A stretch of DNA of 64,000 nucleotides from Doryteuthis pealeii (Eukaryota; Mollusca; Cephalopoda; Myopsida; Loliginidae). The stretch lies in assembly GCA_023376005.1 (NCBI GenBank), contig CM042145.1, positions 16,967,433 to 17,031,432 of the forward strand, written 5' to 3'. The notes beneath the pieces were generated by a model that worked only from the letters and a program-made list of their open reading frames with translations, had not been told where the DNA came from and made no database searches. Both the position numbers and the translations under genes were made by a program. Shown piece by piece: positions 1 to 12,499 of the stretch. Numbering within the stretch: the first letter of the stretch is position 1; each line of letters starts with the position of its first letter.

Positions 1-1370
1 AACAATTCCAAGTTTGTGTTATAAAAAAGAAAAAACAAATTTCTCTTACATAAAACCTAATTTTTTGCATTTAAAAGTAAATTCCCGTAAATTCTTAATC
101 TTTGTTGACATAGTTATCGCATCTTGACGTGTGCACTATTTCTTTGTATGGAAGATCGTACGTATAATAATTTCTTTTCTGAAGCAAAAACAAATTACTG
201 TCTCGCGATTTAACTTATTGACCTCAACAACCCAGCGCTGCAACAAAAACAACAACAACTACAAGAGTTTTCCTCAAAACCCAAATATTACATTATTTCC
301 GTTAGATCCATCCATTAATAAGAGCGACAACAATTTGTAATTCAAACATTATTTTCAAATTTTTTTAGAATAAAAACCGAAATATGTTATGTCATTATTT
401 TTAGCTAGATATTTTTATACAATATTTTCTTTGATTAATAAATACGATTTTGATATCCGCTAAACAAAAGTATTTATCTTACATTTTATGAATTTTTAAA
501 AATCCATGAAAAAAAAAAACAACAAAAAAACAAGTAGACAATAGGAACTTTTAATATAAAATTCTTTAGAAAATAACCTAACAATTTAGAAAAAAAAAAA
601 GAAAAACAAAGATACATATTTTTTCTTATTTACGAGATTTAAGTTTCAATGTTTAAGATGCCCTATTACCAAAACCGTATTAGTAGCGATTTAGTTTTTT
701 TTACATATGTTCCGTCATTAAATTATCTTTCCAAAAATGTAAAAATTATTTATATCCAAAAAAAAAAAAATTACTAAGATCCTTGTACGAGGAATTAATG
801 CGCGAAACAAAAACTAACGAAAAAAATTATTAGCCTTTTCAATTTAGTAAACATTTATTTACAATAAAAGTTCGTCTTTTATTACTTCATATACCGAAAG
901 TTTTATTAAAATCGAAGAGTTAGTTTATTTTACATGATTTGTAGAAGAATTTCCTGTGATCACCCTTTTTAGCCAGCGAGAAAAAGCACATGCCTAACAT
1001 GTACAATAACATATCCAAAATCCTCTTTAATTCGACGAGGGTAAAAAAGTTATTGAGATTTCAAAAAGATCGATATTTCTCAAATATTTGGCTAAAATAA
1101 GGAAAATGCTTCTGCTGAACTTAAGTAAAAAAAAAGATGAAAATATCATAATGAGTTATGAATCAACATATCAACATCCAGCGAAGATTGTAAACAAACA
1201 AGATAAAAAAATCTTTTATATGTTTCCGTCTTAAAAGTGCAAAGTTAAATCTTTTTCAGAGAAGACATAGACGGGCTTTCTAGAATATGTTTCAAAATGG
1301 AAATTTTTAGAAGGTTCAAAAGCAAAAAATTGCCAAAAATGTCGCTGTAGCGTTAGTTTCGTATTTGCCT
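1..1370. other. AT-rich noncoding stretch
   Basis: No gene, RNA or recognisable transposon is visible. The sequence is AT-rich with many short A and T homopolymers, and the only open frame (about 70 codons near 131-340) has no domain-like content and is judged spurious. Confidence 0.6.
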
Positions 1371-2270
1371 GGGAGAGTTGTCTGCCCTGTTTAGTTTGCT
1401 GGTGCCCGCTAGGGGAATTAGTATTTAAGCGGCTGGTTCAAAAGGCTTCTCCCTCTTTTCCTGTTCCAGTAACTACGAGCCACATGGAGTAGATACGGTC
1501 TACTCCTTCTCGTTGGGGCTTTTGGCCCCACTTACATTACTGTAAGTTCTCACAGCATGGACTATCCCTAGTCTCATGTCTGTACTTTTATATGTTATCT
1601 TGTACCATTCATGAATGTGTCTTCATCTTTATTTATGTACTCTTTGTTTATGTACCCTTTTACCTATGTACTTTGTATCTCGTCATATCCATGTGCTGTA
1701 CTATTAAATGTTTTGTCTGTTAACCTTCGTCGGAGTTTTGTATATCAAGTATATAACTTTGAACCCTTCTTACATCGCCACTGGCTGCGCGTCAAGTGGC
1801 ATTCAAACACATCTTGGATTTCACCAAACTTTCTATTTACGTTTCATGGATTCTCAGTGAATTGAAAGAAGAACTAAGAAAAAACATGGAAAAAAATACT
1901 GATGATGCAAAAGTTTTCGTCAATCAGATCAAATACTTTCACTGCAAAATCCGATAAAAATTAATGGTTATGCCACTTCATCATTAGCATCATTGTCATT
2001 GTCTTGGCTTGTAAGTAAGAATCTTCCCGTAGGAGTTGTGTCCCTTACACCCTTTATATCTTCCACACTTTGTTTACATCTGCAACCGGAAGTACCATAG
2101 ACTTCGGCTACCCCAGCATTCCCTATGCGGGATTTTAAAATTCTTTCCACTCTAGCTCGCCTATTAAACAGACGTGTTTGTCTTCGCTCTTTGTGTTCTT
2201 CTCTCAGAGAACAGGTAGGACACTTGTCTCAATTGTTATAAAAATTAAATGGTAACAAGTGGGGTTAGCA
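1371..2270 (+). mobile_element. LTR-like segment, divergent
   Basis: The segment resembles the two LTR-like repeats at 51.2-52.2 kb in layout. It has a TATA-type box (TATTTAAG near 1423), then the words CTGTAC, TTATGTACT and TTGTACC and an AATAAA-like ATTAAA near 1704. At 2250-2270 an AATGGTAACAAGTGGGG string looks like the primer-binding-site context that follows a 5' LTR. No gag or pol frame follows, so this would be a solo LTR or a stump. The LTR call rests on layout and short shared words only; no target-site duplication was found. Confidence 0.3.
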
Positions 2271-5030
2271 GAAGAGACAGGGCGGAGTATGAAATTAAGG
2301 AACGAGAGTACAACGAAATGAAAATGCAACAGGTTTAATATATAAATGCACATAAAAAGGTACAACAAGAGAAGAAGAAAGTGTTCAGGTTTAGTTCGGA
2401 CAAGCTTCGCGAGGTTTAATAACTTCTTTTAGAAGCTAGCGGCACCTCCTCGTTTAGGTATAAGCTGTAATGTTATTATGGGTTTGTTTAAGGTATTTTA
2501 AGGTGTTTAAGGGGTTTAAGGTAGCAAAAGTTTATTCTGCTAGCAGCCTATTGACTGCAAAGGTACCAAAGTGTGAAGCTTATCCGTTGTTGCAAATTAG
2601 TTCGTCGGCTCCCTCAGTTGTTATCCTGGTGATATTGGTAATTGGCTGTCAGCCGTCATGGGTTCAAAAAGACAGCAATCTCTCTTTAGAAGCCGGGTTT
2701 GTTAACATGGTAGTAAGGTAGAACTCCGTCATGGGTTTTTCTATCAGTAAACCTAGTTCGTAGGGAGAGATAGAGCAAAGCTCTTGCCTGTAGTAGTTAG
2801 AAGGATTCGCCAAGGGGAGAGAGAGGGACGTGTGAGTGCCAGTCCCCGAACTGACCCTCAGAAGGGTTACAACTAGAAAGAGGAAGAATTACTAATGGTC
2901 AGGGCTATTTATAGAGATCACCCCTGACGGTGATGATGATGGCTGCTGCTGCTACTGAGACAGTCCCTAGGGGCATGAGCCAAGCCCTCTAAGATATCTT
3001 AGAAGGCGCTGGCATAAGTCCGTAGTAGTAATATAAAATTTCAATATTGTCAACTTTCTTTTATTATGACTCGGACCTTATTCACGTTTTCTCTCTTAAA
3101 GACTGTATACACTATTAACTGTTGATACCGTGTTTTCCGTTTTGTGACTCTTTCGTAAGGACACTGCCTTGACCTGTTTGTACTTTCTTAACTCCTTTCC
3201 CCTGTTAGAAATTATCGTTAATATAACGATAATTTGTATTTGTTGCATTGTTTCTGTAAACTTGTTTTTTCATGTTTCAGTTTTTTACTCTTTCTGGTGA
3301 AGAGAATAAAGAAATTGCCCTACCCACGGTGTTTGTTGTTCTATGCTAGGAGTTTAGCTACGTGCGACGAAAAGCCGTATATACGCTTTGGATAAGATAT
3401 ATACGGTGAAGTAGAAGGCGCGATAGTCATATAAAAAGACATTTATGATCTTATTTTTTATTAAGATTTTGTTTTCTTTAAATTTCAATAAACTACCATA
3501 AATGATTGTTTCATTTTTCTCAACAAAATTGTTTAGAACCTGTGTTTTTATTTATAGATTGAAGAATAAAAACCCAAAATAAATATTGACTAAATTACTT
3601 TTGAATAAAAGTTGTCAATGATTTGTATATTTTACCATTTTGCGGTGAAGGAATCAACTTTGGAATTACACAAAATCGTAAATACATCTCAGATTAAAAT
3701 GATGTCTCTAGCTACAAAAATATAATAATAAATGTGTATGATGAGTAATAAAGGTAGAATATAAGTGCCTCTTTATGAGGAATATCAAAATTTATCAAAA
3801 ACTGTATTTTAAAGTTATACATAAAAAAAAATATTGAAGGGGTATCTAAGAAAATGTCTCAAAAAAGCTTTCTTTTTTTTTTTTACAAATATTCTCAACT
3901 TTGAAGCAGACTATGAATATAAAGTCTAATGTATATACAGTAAATGATGCAGAATTTAATTGGGAATAAAACGTGCTAAACTACATGTTTGTATGTTTAT
4001 TGGTTTGGGTGCTACTAGGGTTTAAACAAGTCCTCATGTTTTATTTGAATGATTGTTAGGTACCTCTAAAATAGATCACGTGATCAGTTTAGGCCATATT
4101 GAAGAAAGAAACATAAATATTTTTGAACTTTTTAAAAAAAATCTCGCAAAAAAGAAATAACGAACATAAAGAGTTGTTACAAAGAAAAACTGTTAATTCA
4201 AAGATCAAATTATCCGGTTGAGGAAAAATTACTCATCATTATCGTGAAAAATAAGTAAAACAGTCTGTTTATTTACAACACGGTCGGTTTCTTTATTGAT
4301 ATTTTTTAGCAGAAGTCTGTATTCATGGTTCTTTTACTAAAAAAACTTTGGCATTAAGACTTATAAAAATCTTCTGATATAACTAGTCAGACTATTATCT
4401 TTATACAAAAAAAATAAAATAAAATTCGTTTTTTGCCGGTTCATTTTTTCATATTTCATAAAATGAAATAGGGGGGAGTAGACCTCGTAAAAAAATATTT
4501 CCCCTAATATATTTTAGAAAAAAAAACTATTTCAGACATATTTTCATCCAAAGGTAAGTAATTATAGAAATTTTCGTGAAAATCGGACCATTAATTTATT
4601 TTTCATAGAATTAAAAAAAAAAACAACCTCTAGTTATAACTTATTTTTGGCTACGTTAAATTTCAATTGATTTAACGGTGCTAAAATATAAACATTGTTT
4701 TTCGTTTATAATTTTCATTATTTTAGTAAGCTGAATTTATAAAAAAAAGTCATTAAGAGTTTGTTTAATGCTTCTTCTTTCGAATGGATAAAAAGATTTC
4801 AAGATAATATTAACCTTTATGCAAGTTTTATTGTGTTAAATATAAAGGGGGGGGGTAAATTTCACAGGGAAAATTGGTGGTACCTACGGCAATCTACCAT
4901 TCTCACAAATGTGCAACATTTACGCTTGTGAAAAAAGTATGATATTCAGGAGTCTATAGGCAGTCATTTGGCACCATTTTTTCTTCCACCCCAAACAGAA
5001 ATCAGTGAATCAAAAATCAAGAGCCATATT
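2271..5030. other. Noncoding, AT-rich, no gene seen
   Basis: 2271-3360 is mixed sequence with short GAT and GCT trinucleotide runs (2928-2955) and an AATAAA near 3307, possibly further degraded LTR material. 3361-5030 is strongly AT-rich with homopolymers. No exon signal backed by coding potential, RNA gene or clear repeat was found. Confidence 0.5.
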
Positions 5031-5037
5031 GACCTTT

Positions 5038-5217
5038 GGGCCCGGGTATGAATCCAATTCTCCCTCCAGCTATGGGTAAATAGCAGCGCAGACTGGACTC
5101 TTTAACCATGGCTAGGTAACTAGTGTAGGAGAAGGAAAACTCTGAATTCAATCCTGTTAAAACTCCGCTTAAGAAATTGACCTTGTGTCACATCCTGCCC
5201 GTGCGGAGGGGTTGGTT
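5038..5217 (+). repeat. SINE-A, 5'-truncated copy
   Basis: This is the 3' two-thirds of the commonest SINE in the window (called SINE-A here). The landmarks are the words CTCCCTCCAGCTATGGGTAAAT, CTCTTTAACCATGGCTAGGT and the end GTGCGGAGGGGTTGGT. The tRNA-like head is missing. The copy runs directly into the ~610-bp repeat that follows, with no (TA)n tail of its own. Confidence 0.75.
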
Positions 5218-5830
5218 TGGTTTGGTTTGTTTTGTTTTACGGCATATCAACCTCAGTGGGTCATTTAATGCCGATAAAGTTTTGAAATAAATCAATTCTT
5301 AATGGATAATACAATTTTTTTATCAATACATTTTTCTATTTAACCCATTGATGGGACTCTAACAGGTATTACCACTCCGGGTCAGAGTGGACCAGGGAGC
5401 AATGGTGATGAAGAGGTGCTCCACATTCCCCAAACCTCCAAAACTGGAACCTCACCATCAGATAGAGTTTAACGTCATTCCCAGGACATGTAGACCCTCA
5501 GTCACCGCCTTCTAGCACCCATATGATAAAAAAGGGGTTGGGGCTTGCCATAAGGGCAATAGGGTTGGGAAAATCATATAGGTGCTAGGGCTTGACGTGA
5601 CCAGCCGATTGATCGGAGGGGGCCTCTCCGACCGCCCGTCTAGCCCAAGATAGGGCCGAAGTGGAGTATTGCATGTCATGAACTGCTCATCCACCTAGGC
5701 TCTATCCTTAAGCATCACGGGTCGTCACCCACGACCAACAGATGGGGGAGTCTTACCCCTCTGCAGAGGTGCAGTCGGTGCATTCTAACGCCCCAGCCGA
5801 CAGGGCGGTATAGTGGTTGAGGCAGTGATA
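5218..5830 (-). repeat. Repeat C, ~610-bp interspersed element
   Basis: One of several near-identical copies (others at 36938-37545 and 39094-39707). On the plus strand it starts with a (GGTTT)n-like run, then TACGGCATATCAACCTCAGT, and ends at CCAGCCGACAGGGCGG. Read on the minus strand, it ends with ATATGCCGTAAAACAAA and a CCAAA-type tail, as a SINE or other non-LTR product would. No frame in it looks coding; the open frames reported over it recur only because the copies are similar. Confidence 0.7.
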
Positions 5831-5989
5831 TACTGATGCTATACTTTATCTTAGGGCTGTTGATTTTTTTTTTACAGTAGCTGTTGACTGAAATCTCTGG
5901 ATGACCTACGAAAACTGCTGTTGACTGTCTAGGACGCGACCATACGTAGGTCAATGTTTATGACCTTTAAAAACTGACAAGCTCGTCTG

Positions 5990-7190
5990 ATCTCAGCCGT
6001 TTTGCGTATTTTAAATCAAGAACAATTAATTTCAAAGTGTATTTATCTTTTTTCACTTATACAAAAAAGCTCCTGAATTTCTATGTCCAACTGTCTTAGT
6101 CTGATATTCGACACCAGCACCAATTAACCAACCGTCAAAACAACTTCAACTGATTGCTTAATATAAAGGAATTTAGGTGGGAAAATTAACTTAGATAAAT
6201 ATTATGCTTCTTTCAATTTCAAATTGTATTTATCTTTTTTAAAAACTTTTCTCATTCAATTTCATATGATCTGACAAAAAAAAATAATAAGGTAACAATG
6301 GTGTTGTTTGTTAACCTGTAATTTATTCTTGATATTTCGAGATAAAATCTATTCTTCAGAAGAATACTGTGACTGAAGTAATTGTCGTCTTCTTATGACA
6401 TTTCTAGTTAAATTAATTTTTTTTAAAAATGTTACAGATGGAATCTTTTTTATAACTGTATTCTCGTGTTGCATGTTTACGTGAATGCGTTTTTTTTGTT
6501 TGTACGTGTGCGTATGTTGTCATTCGCGTGTGTATGAAAATGCGTGTAGACTGTGACGTTAGGACCGTATCCAATCTTTTTAAAAAACTTTTCTCATTCA
6601 ATTTCATATGATCTGACTCAGATACACAATAACCAACAAATACCAATTAGCTGACCAACGATGAACTCAAAATATTAAAGGAATTTAGATGGAAAATAAA
6701 CTTAGTTAAATATTATTGTGGCCAATATTCAATTTCAGATCCGTTATTCACGTCAACCACTATATCAGTGGGTTGTAAGTATAGGTGGGGGCAAAACTCA
6801 CTTATATTGAATTTCACTAGAATTCACTAAATCTATCCTGGGTTCAATTCTCGCTAGAACTGATTATGATTTCATATTTTAATCTTTTAATGATCAACCC
6901 TCACATATTTTCAATTTCTCTCAATATTTTCAAAGTGTGTATATCTTTTTTTCTTCCTTTTTCTTCCTTTTACAGTTAGCTTTCCTTATTCAATGTCATA
7001 CAGTCTTATTCAGATACACAACCACTAACAAATTCCTACAACCTCTAAATATCATTAAAGGAATTTAGGTTGATAATAAACTTAGATAAATATTGTGGCC
7101 AATATTCAATTTCAGATCTATTATTCATGTCAACCACTATATCAGTGAGTTGTAAGTATAGGTGGGGGGGGGGGATTCACTTATATTGAA
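5990..7190 (+). repeat. Repeat D, clustered copies
   Basis: Three or four diverged copies of one interspersed repeat lie head to tail. They share the words AAAGGAATTTAG (near 6165, 6676 and 7057), CTCATTCAATTTCATATGATC and CCAATATTCAATTTCAGATC, followed by ATCAGTGGGTTGTAAGTATAG. A fourth relative is at 20035-20245. No coding capacity. The late part contains TGGGTTCAATTCTC, which is B-box-like, so a tRNA-related origin is possible. Confidence 0.55.
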
Positions 7191-7195
7191 TTTCA

Positions 7196-7470
7196 GTCAT
7201 GGGAAATGGACTCGTCGCCCCGAGTTCAAATCCTGGACTTGGTAATTGCATTTCACTTAGCGCTAATACCCTTGGGAAAGGTATGAATCCTACTCTCCCT
7301 CCAGCTATGGATAAATAGTAGGACAGACCGGGCTCTTTAACCTTGGTTAGGTAATCAGTCTAGCAGAAGGAAAACTCTGAATTCAAAACCTGTTGAACTC
7401 CGCTTAAGAAATTGACCTAGTGTCACATCCTGCTCGTGCGGAGGGGTTGGTAAATATATATATATATATA
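7196..7470 (+). repeat. SINE-A copy with target-site duplication
   Basis: A SINE-A with a B-box-like GAGTTCAAATCC near its head, the standard body and a (TA)n tail. It is inserted into a repeat D copy: TATATTGAATTTCA is found at 7182-7195 and again at 7471-7484, a 12-14 bp target-site duplication whose ends blur into the TA tail. This is direct evidence of retroposition. Confidence 0.85.
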
Positions 7471-7484
7471 TATATTGAATTTCA

Positions 7485-7744
7485 CTAGAATTCACTTGTT
7501 TTATCCTGGGTTCAATTCTCACTTGCACTGATTATGATTTCAACTTACAATTCCTAATTATCATTTCCAAACTTTTCTTCTTTTATTTGATTCTAAGAAG
7601 ATCAATATTTCTCTGTTGATGTTTTTGCTAATTAAACCATTTAATGACTCAAACTACCAAAAGGTGTTCTCATGCACTAATAGTGAGTCACTCTGTTATA
7701 CAAGGATGGAAAACTTATATGATATAAATATATATAATATATAT
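7485..7744 (+). repeat. Repeat D, right part after SINE insertion
   Basis: The interrupted repeat D resumes here (CTAGAATTCACTTG then TCCTGGGTTCAATTCTC) and decays into AT-rich sequence from about 7570. Nothing else is recognised. Confidence 0.5.
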
Positions 7745-7747
7745 ATT

Positions 7748-7980
7748 TACCAACCCCTCCGCACGAGCAGGATGTGACACAAGGTCAATTTCTTAAGCGG
7801 GGTTTAACAGGTTTGAATTCAGAGTTTTCCTTCTAGACTAGTTACCTAGCCATGGTTAAAGATTCCAGTCTGCGCTGCTATTTACCCATAGTTGGAGGGA
7901 GAATTGGATTCATACCCTTCCCAAGGGTATTAGCGCGATGTGAAATGCCAACGGCTTCGTCCAGGAATTGAACTCACGAT
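7748..7980 (-). repeat. SINE-A copy
   Basis: Reverse copy beginning at the tail side with ACCAACCCCTCCGCACGAGC and ending near the tRNA-like head with CCAGGAATTGAACTC. A short (TA)n block precedes it, as expected for the tail. Confidence 0.8.
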
Positions 7981-8195
7981 GAATTTTAAAGCAATGTCTT
8001 CTTTCCAATCTCATAATATTAAAATTGTTTTCAAGTTTATTTGAAATAATTTTATTAATATAATATATATATTTATATATATATATATATATAATATATA
8101 TATATATATATAAATTATTTCATATAAACTTGAAAACAATTTTAATATTATGAGATTGGAAAGACGACATGAATTGCTTTAAAATTCTATTTAAT
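7981..8195. repeat. Foldback element with TA core
   Basis: A long inverted repeat. The left arm starts at GAATTTTAAAGCAATG and contains AATATTAAAATTGTTTTCAA. The right arm is its reverse complement and ends at GCTTTAAAATTC. Arms are about 70-75 bp, separated by an (AT)n core at 8055-8112. It would form a strong hairpin; probably a MITE or foldback element. Confidence 0.8.
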
Positions 8196-8293
8196 TCATT
8201 TAAAACTAAACTTTATCTTGCATGGAAAAAAAAGGAAAGAAAAGAAAAGAAAAGAAAAGGCCTGATGCCTTGCACTATCACCTTATAATCTAC

Positions 8294-8876
8294 GGTGCTA
8301 TTCGCAGAATTGCATCCTGGACTCCTGCCTTAAAAAACGCTAGGTGGTGATAGCTGAAAAAACAACCCGCCCTACGAATGAAGAATATCTAGATTTTTTT
8401 TTTTTAATTTGTAATTTGTAATTTTTTAATTTAATTTTTAATTTTTTAAATTTTAAATTTTAATTTGTATATTGTTGGAAATAAATATTTTAAAATAAAA
8501 TAAAAAACCGAAAAAAATGTTTTGATTTTTTATTTGTAATTGATTGTCGAAAAAAAAATAACATGAAAATACAGAAAAAAAAAAAAAGATATTTTTTAGT
8601 GGATTGAAGGCGTTTTTATCAACAAATTTCTTTTTGTGGTTTGAAGGCGTTAAAAGTAAGCCATATTTTTATCAATAAGTAAATATAAGTATTTAGCCCC
8701 CCCCCCCCAAAAAAAAAAAAAAAAAAAATTATGAGAGGGAGGGTAAAAATATTTTTTCAGCAGGCACCACTTCAGCTAGGGACTTGATTCGTAGGGTTGT
8801 TTTGTTTTTTCAGCTATCACTGCCAAGTGTTTTTTTTAAGGCAGGGGGCCGGGACGCAATTCTGCGTATATCACCG
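8294..8876. repeat. MITE-like inverted repeat element
   Basis: Imperfect inverted repeats of about 88 bp at 8294-8383 and 8787-8876 share GCAGAATTG, CTGCCTTAAAAAA and GTGATAGCTGAAAAAACAA. The ~400-bp interior is AT-rich with A, T and C homopolymers and no open frame. No target-site duplication was identified. Confidence 0.7.
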
Positions 8877-8989
8877 AATCTACAAATTGAAGTAAAAACA
8901 TCCACCATAGCAATTTATGTATTAGTAGTAAAAAAAATAATTTACAATTCTTAATTATCATTTCCAGACCATTTTTTCCTCCCCCTCCC

Positions 8990-9070
8990 CTCTTCCTTCT
9001 CCTCCTCCTCCTCCTCCTCCTCCTCCTCCTCATCATCATCATCATCATCCTCCTCATCATCATCATCAAG
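8990..9070. repeat. (CTC)n/(CAT)n microsatellite
   Basis: A run of CTC triplets passing into CAT triplets. The minus-strand open frame across it (Met/Arg-rich) is a repeat artefact. Confidence 0.9.
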
Positions 9071-9202
9071 GCGTGCTGACAGCTCAGAGTCTCGCTACCC
9101 GTCCCTACCGGCCATCGGTCTTGGTAAGTCTTCTAGATGTTGTTGTATACCTCTTGTAACATCGTACGTCGAACATCGGGTATATACATGAGAGGGTGAC
9201 TT

Positions 9203-9206
<4 letters not shown>

Positions 9207-9275
<69 letters not shown>
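9207..9275. repeat. (GA)n microsatellite
   Basis: About 34 uninterrupted GA units. The Leu/Ser-rich frame on the minus strand is an artefact of the repeat. Confidence 0.95.
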
Positions 9276-9276
<1 letters not shown>

Positions 9277-9689
9277 GAGACTTACTTGTTCTTCATTTCT
9301 TCTTGCTACGTCTAGTCGCCATGTTTCCGCCTTCTTTCTTTCGGCCATCATGTCGTGTCGTCTCTTCTAAGAGCTTCTTTTAATGGCTAGTTTTTAGTCA
9401 TGCAATTAATCAACTCACAAGACTTTTATTTTCTTGATCAAGATTTATTTCTCTTGCCCATGTTCTTCCACGCAGGGAGTTAACAACCTCAACAGAGAGA
9501 TAGGCACCCTCTCTGCTCAACGTCAGGTTGAAAACTAAAATCTAAACTAAATCACGAGACGCGCGAGATTCGCGCCTTTGGGGTCAAGGTTACCAACGGA
9601 CCTGGTATTTTTCCACTTGGCTCCCTTGAATTCTCGCTACATGGTCTTGTCAACAACCCATGACACCACATAATATGTAACAATGATAT
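9276..9689. other. Unassigned noncoding sequence
   Basis: Mixed composition with no homology recognised, apart from CpG-containing words around 9555-9580. Nothing supports a gene. Confidence 0.4.
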
Positions 9690-10900
9690 CCAGCGTCCGT
9701 ACAGAGCTGATTAATGTAAGGTTTTTGCTGGTCAGCCAACATTAATGTATCCATGTGTAGGAGTTAACAGGATAACGTCGCCTGTGAATAGGTCCTTTTT
9801 TTTCACTCAGCAGTGTTCAGCATATCTTGCTCGTCTTACTTTGATGGTTTATAAGATGGAATCATATTGGAAAAATAGGGATTAATTATCTGCCCTTGGC
9901 ATCGGGGGGCCAAATCAGCCAATACCATAGATTGGTACCCAATTTGAAATCCTGCCTAGTGCCACTTGTAGTGTTGAGGATCACGGCAGCAAGACGTCCA
10001 AACCCAGTCTCTTCCATAACTTAAAGGAACTTAGTAGGTAAGTCTGCCAGCAAACACCATTAAGTTTGCAAATTGTATTTCTATGAATATATGTTTTTAT
10101 CTTCATTTGTTTGTTGAGTCCTCTTCATCCGAATTTAAATGCCTAATCTGGGAAAATATATGGTGCCCAGCACCATAGTTAAGAGGCCGTAAAACTGCTG
10201 TTTTGTTGGGTGTTGCTTCCAGAATTTGTTCAAAACGACACGCAGCACCCTCGAGTAATGATCATTTAGCTTTTTCTTTCATTAGAGTCTAAGTGGTGCA
10301 GCCATACAGTAGCACTGACACGGCTACAGCTAAGAAGAATTCCCATTTTATTTTATCAGATAGATCAGATTTCCATATGGTCGATAACGAGTCAATAGCA
10401 ATCCCCGCTTTACCTATACGTATATTGATGTAATTTTCACTAGAGAAGGGCTATTGCTACCGAGATACTGAATGGCTTGATCTTTATTAGCAAGAACGGT
10501 ACTAGTGCAGAATAGCGCGCAAGAGATAATATCATTAGATTACGTATAAAGACCATTACATTTCACGGAAATACCCGAAACCTTTCAGATGGTAGGGTTA
10601 GTTTTAGGGTAAGAGTTAGGGTTAGTTTTAGAGTTTGGGTCAGTGTTAGTGTTAGATCAGATTTCCATACGGTCGATAACCTGTCAATATTAATCCACGC
10701 TTTACCTATACGTATGTTGACGTAATTTTCAGTCGATGAGATATTGCTACCGAGATATATGAATTGGTCTAGTTATTTCAGAGGTTTGCCATTTAATGAG
10801 GATGTGCAACCCGCTTGATTAAAACACATTAATGGATAGAGACCAATGCTTTTTGCTGAATTATTATAAAACCATTCTTTCTCTATTGATGTTCTTGTGG
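9690..10900 (-). pseudogene. Broken RTE-type retrotransposon fragments
   Basis: Reverse-oriented pieces of an RTE (BovB-like) non-LTR element. 9690-9860 matches the 3' tail of the cleaner copies at 35 kb and 43.6 kb (GTACAGAGCTGATTAATGTA, then CAACATTAATGTATCCATGT). 10195-10468 matches the segment around the GCAGCCATACAGTAGCACTG motif, which encodes the LLYGC..W region. 10652-10900 repeats part of it, starting again at AGATCAGATTTCCATACGG, so there is an internal direct duplication. 9861-10194 is unrelated inserted sequence. All frames are destroyed; only the C-terminal reverse-transcriptase tail region is represented. Confidence 0.65.
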
Positions 10901-11236
10901 TACAAATGCAGAATAGCACGCAAGAGATAATATCAATAGAATCGCATTTTACGTATAAACAGTATTAGATTACGGAAACTCCCGAAGTAGCCTAACCCTA
11001 ACCCTAAACCTAACACTGACCCTAACCCTAACCCTAAAACTAACTCTAACCCTAACCCTAACCCTAAAACTTACTCTAACCCTTACCCTAACCCTAATCC
11101 TAGCATCTCAAAGGTTTCGTGTATTTCTGTGAAATGTAATGAAATGTAATGGTCTTTATACGTAATCTAATGATATTATCTCTTGCGCGCTATTCTGCAT
11201 TAGTACCGTTCTTGCTAATAAAGATCAAGCCATTCA
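10469..11236. repeat. Inverted duplication enclosing telomere-like repeats
   Basis: The arm at 10469-10591 is repeated as its reverse complement at 11104-11236. Shared words include GATCTTTATTAGCAAGAACG and GCGCAAGAGATAATATCATT. Immediately inside each arm are degenerate telomere-type repeats, TTAGGG-like on the left (10592-10650) and CCCTAA-like on the right (10980-11100), oriented symmetrically. A third diverged partial copy of the arm word lies at 10905-10970. RTE sequence fills the rest of the interior. Confidence 0.75.
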
Positions 11237-12165
11237 CTGCCTCAAACCACCCAGGGGTGTGCTCTTGCATTAAAAGGATGCCTCACCATATTATAAAGAT
11301 ATAAGATGAACAAAAGTAAGAAGACGAACAATTTTTTTTGCACACAGTTATATGATAACAAGTATTCCTAATATTTGAAGTGAGCACACTCGTGCACCCA
11401 CTCCAAATTTTTTAATTCATTTTAAAGCGAGATATATCGAGTGTGTACACAACTCGGCATAAAGCCGGAAGAATAACAAGTATTCCTATCTAATACAAAT
11501 AATTTGCATGTAGTTGTATGGTTTCAAGTATTCTAATCTAATACTAATAATGATATGGTTTCAAGTAATTTCTATATTTAATAGTAGTCATTTTTTTTTA
11601 CATAATTAATAGAATAGAAATAGAATAGAAATAGAAATATTTATTTACAGATAGATAGAATTACAACCAAATTCATGAATATTAGTATATTACATCCATA
11701 AAAATCAGTATTACATTCATGAAAAATGTGTATATTACGTTCACGAAAAGGTAGTGTAATTACATTCATGAAAATTAGTATATTACATTTGTTAGGTGGA
11801 GCTCTCTAAGTAATTTAACAAACGAGAGAGAGACCCTTAAAATAAAAAAAACAAACATTTCTAATAATAATCAAATAAACTTAAATATCAATTTAATATG
11901 TGTAATATTTCAAATCACAAAAAAAAAAAAAAAATTATATAGTTTCAAGTAACTAATAATAATCCTTAGTAAACAATTATAACTATTCTTAATAGAAATG
12001 AATTATACAGTTATATGGTTGGTTTTAAGGTTATGTCAACCCTTGCTAATGCCAAAGTCAGTCTTTTTTGCTTCTTTTAATTTTTTTGAAAGCAAATATA
12101 TAAAGTAATATAAATATAAAATAATGAATAGTAATAATCATTTGTAAACAATTATAGCTTTAAGT
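11237..12165. other. AT-rich noncoding with short minisatellite
   Basis: No gene seen. 11665-11795 holds four or five degenerate copies of a ~30-40 bp unit built on ATTACATTCATGAAAA and TTAGTATATTACAT. The rest is AT-rich. Confidence 0.5.
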
Positions 12166-12260
12166 AACTATTCGGTTAAATCGAACTTAACGGATCTAAA
12201 TTCCACCATCGTATGTCACCCCGCCGAAGGAAAAAAATACCAAAAATCAGGGTTTGGGAG
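12166..12260 (-). repeat. Repeat E fragment
   Basis: Contains GGTTAAATCGAACTTAACGG and TATGTCACCCCGCCGAAGG, the reverse complement of the right part of the repeats at 38474-38706 and 53400-53670. A further copy is at 21215-21320. Confidence 0.65.
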
Positions 12261-12499
12261 TCCTGGATGTGTCGTAAGTGAAAAAATTGGGGTTGATGCT
12301 CATTCAGCCACCTAATTAAGAGAAACTATGGTGTATGCGGAAGTTTTGTTGGCTTTGCCTTGTGCATGTCTTTGGATTTGTTTTTGTTTGTTTTCTTATT
12401 TTATAGACTTTGTTTGTCTATCTAGGGACGGAGTCCCAGGCTGGAAACCGGCCAGTGTTGGCCATGAAGGGCAGGAAACAATGTTTCTACTCCCGCCTT

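Noticed and set aside
8836..9069. Met/Arg-rich minus-strand frame
   Set aside because: Artefact of the CTC/CAT triplet run.
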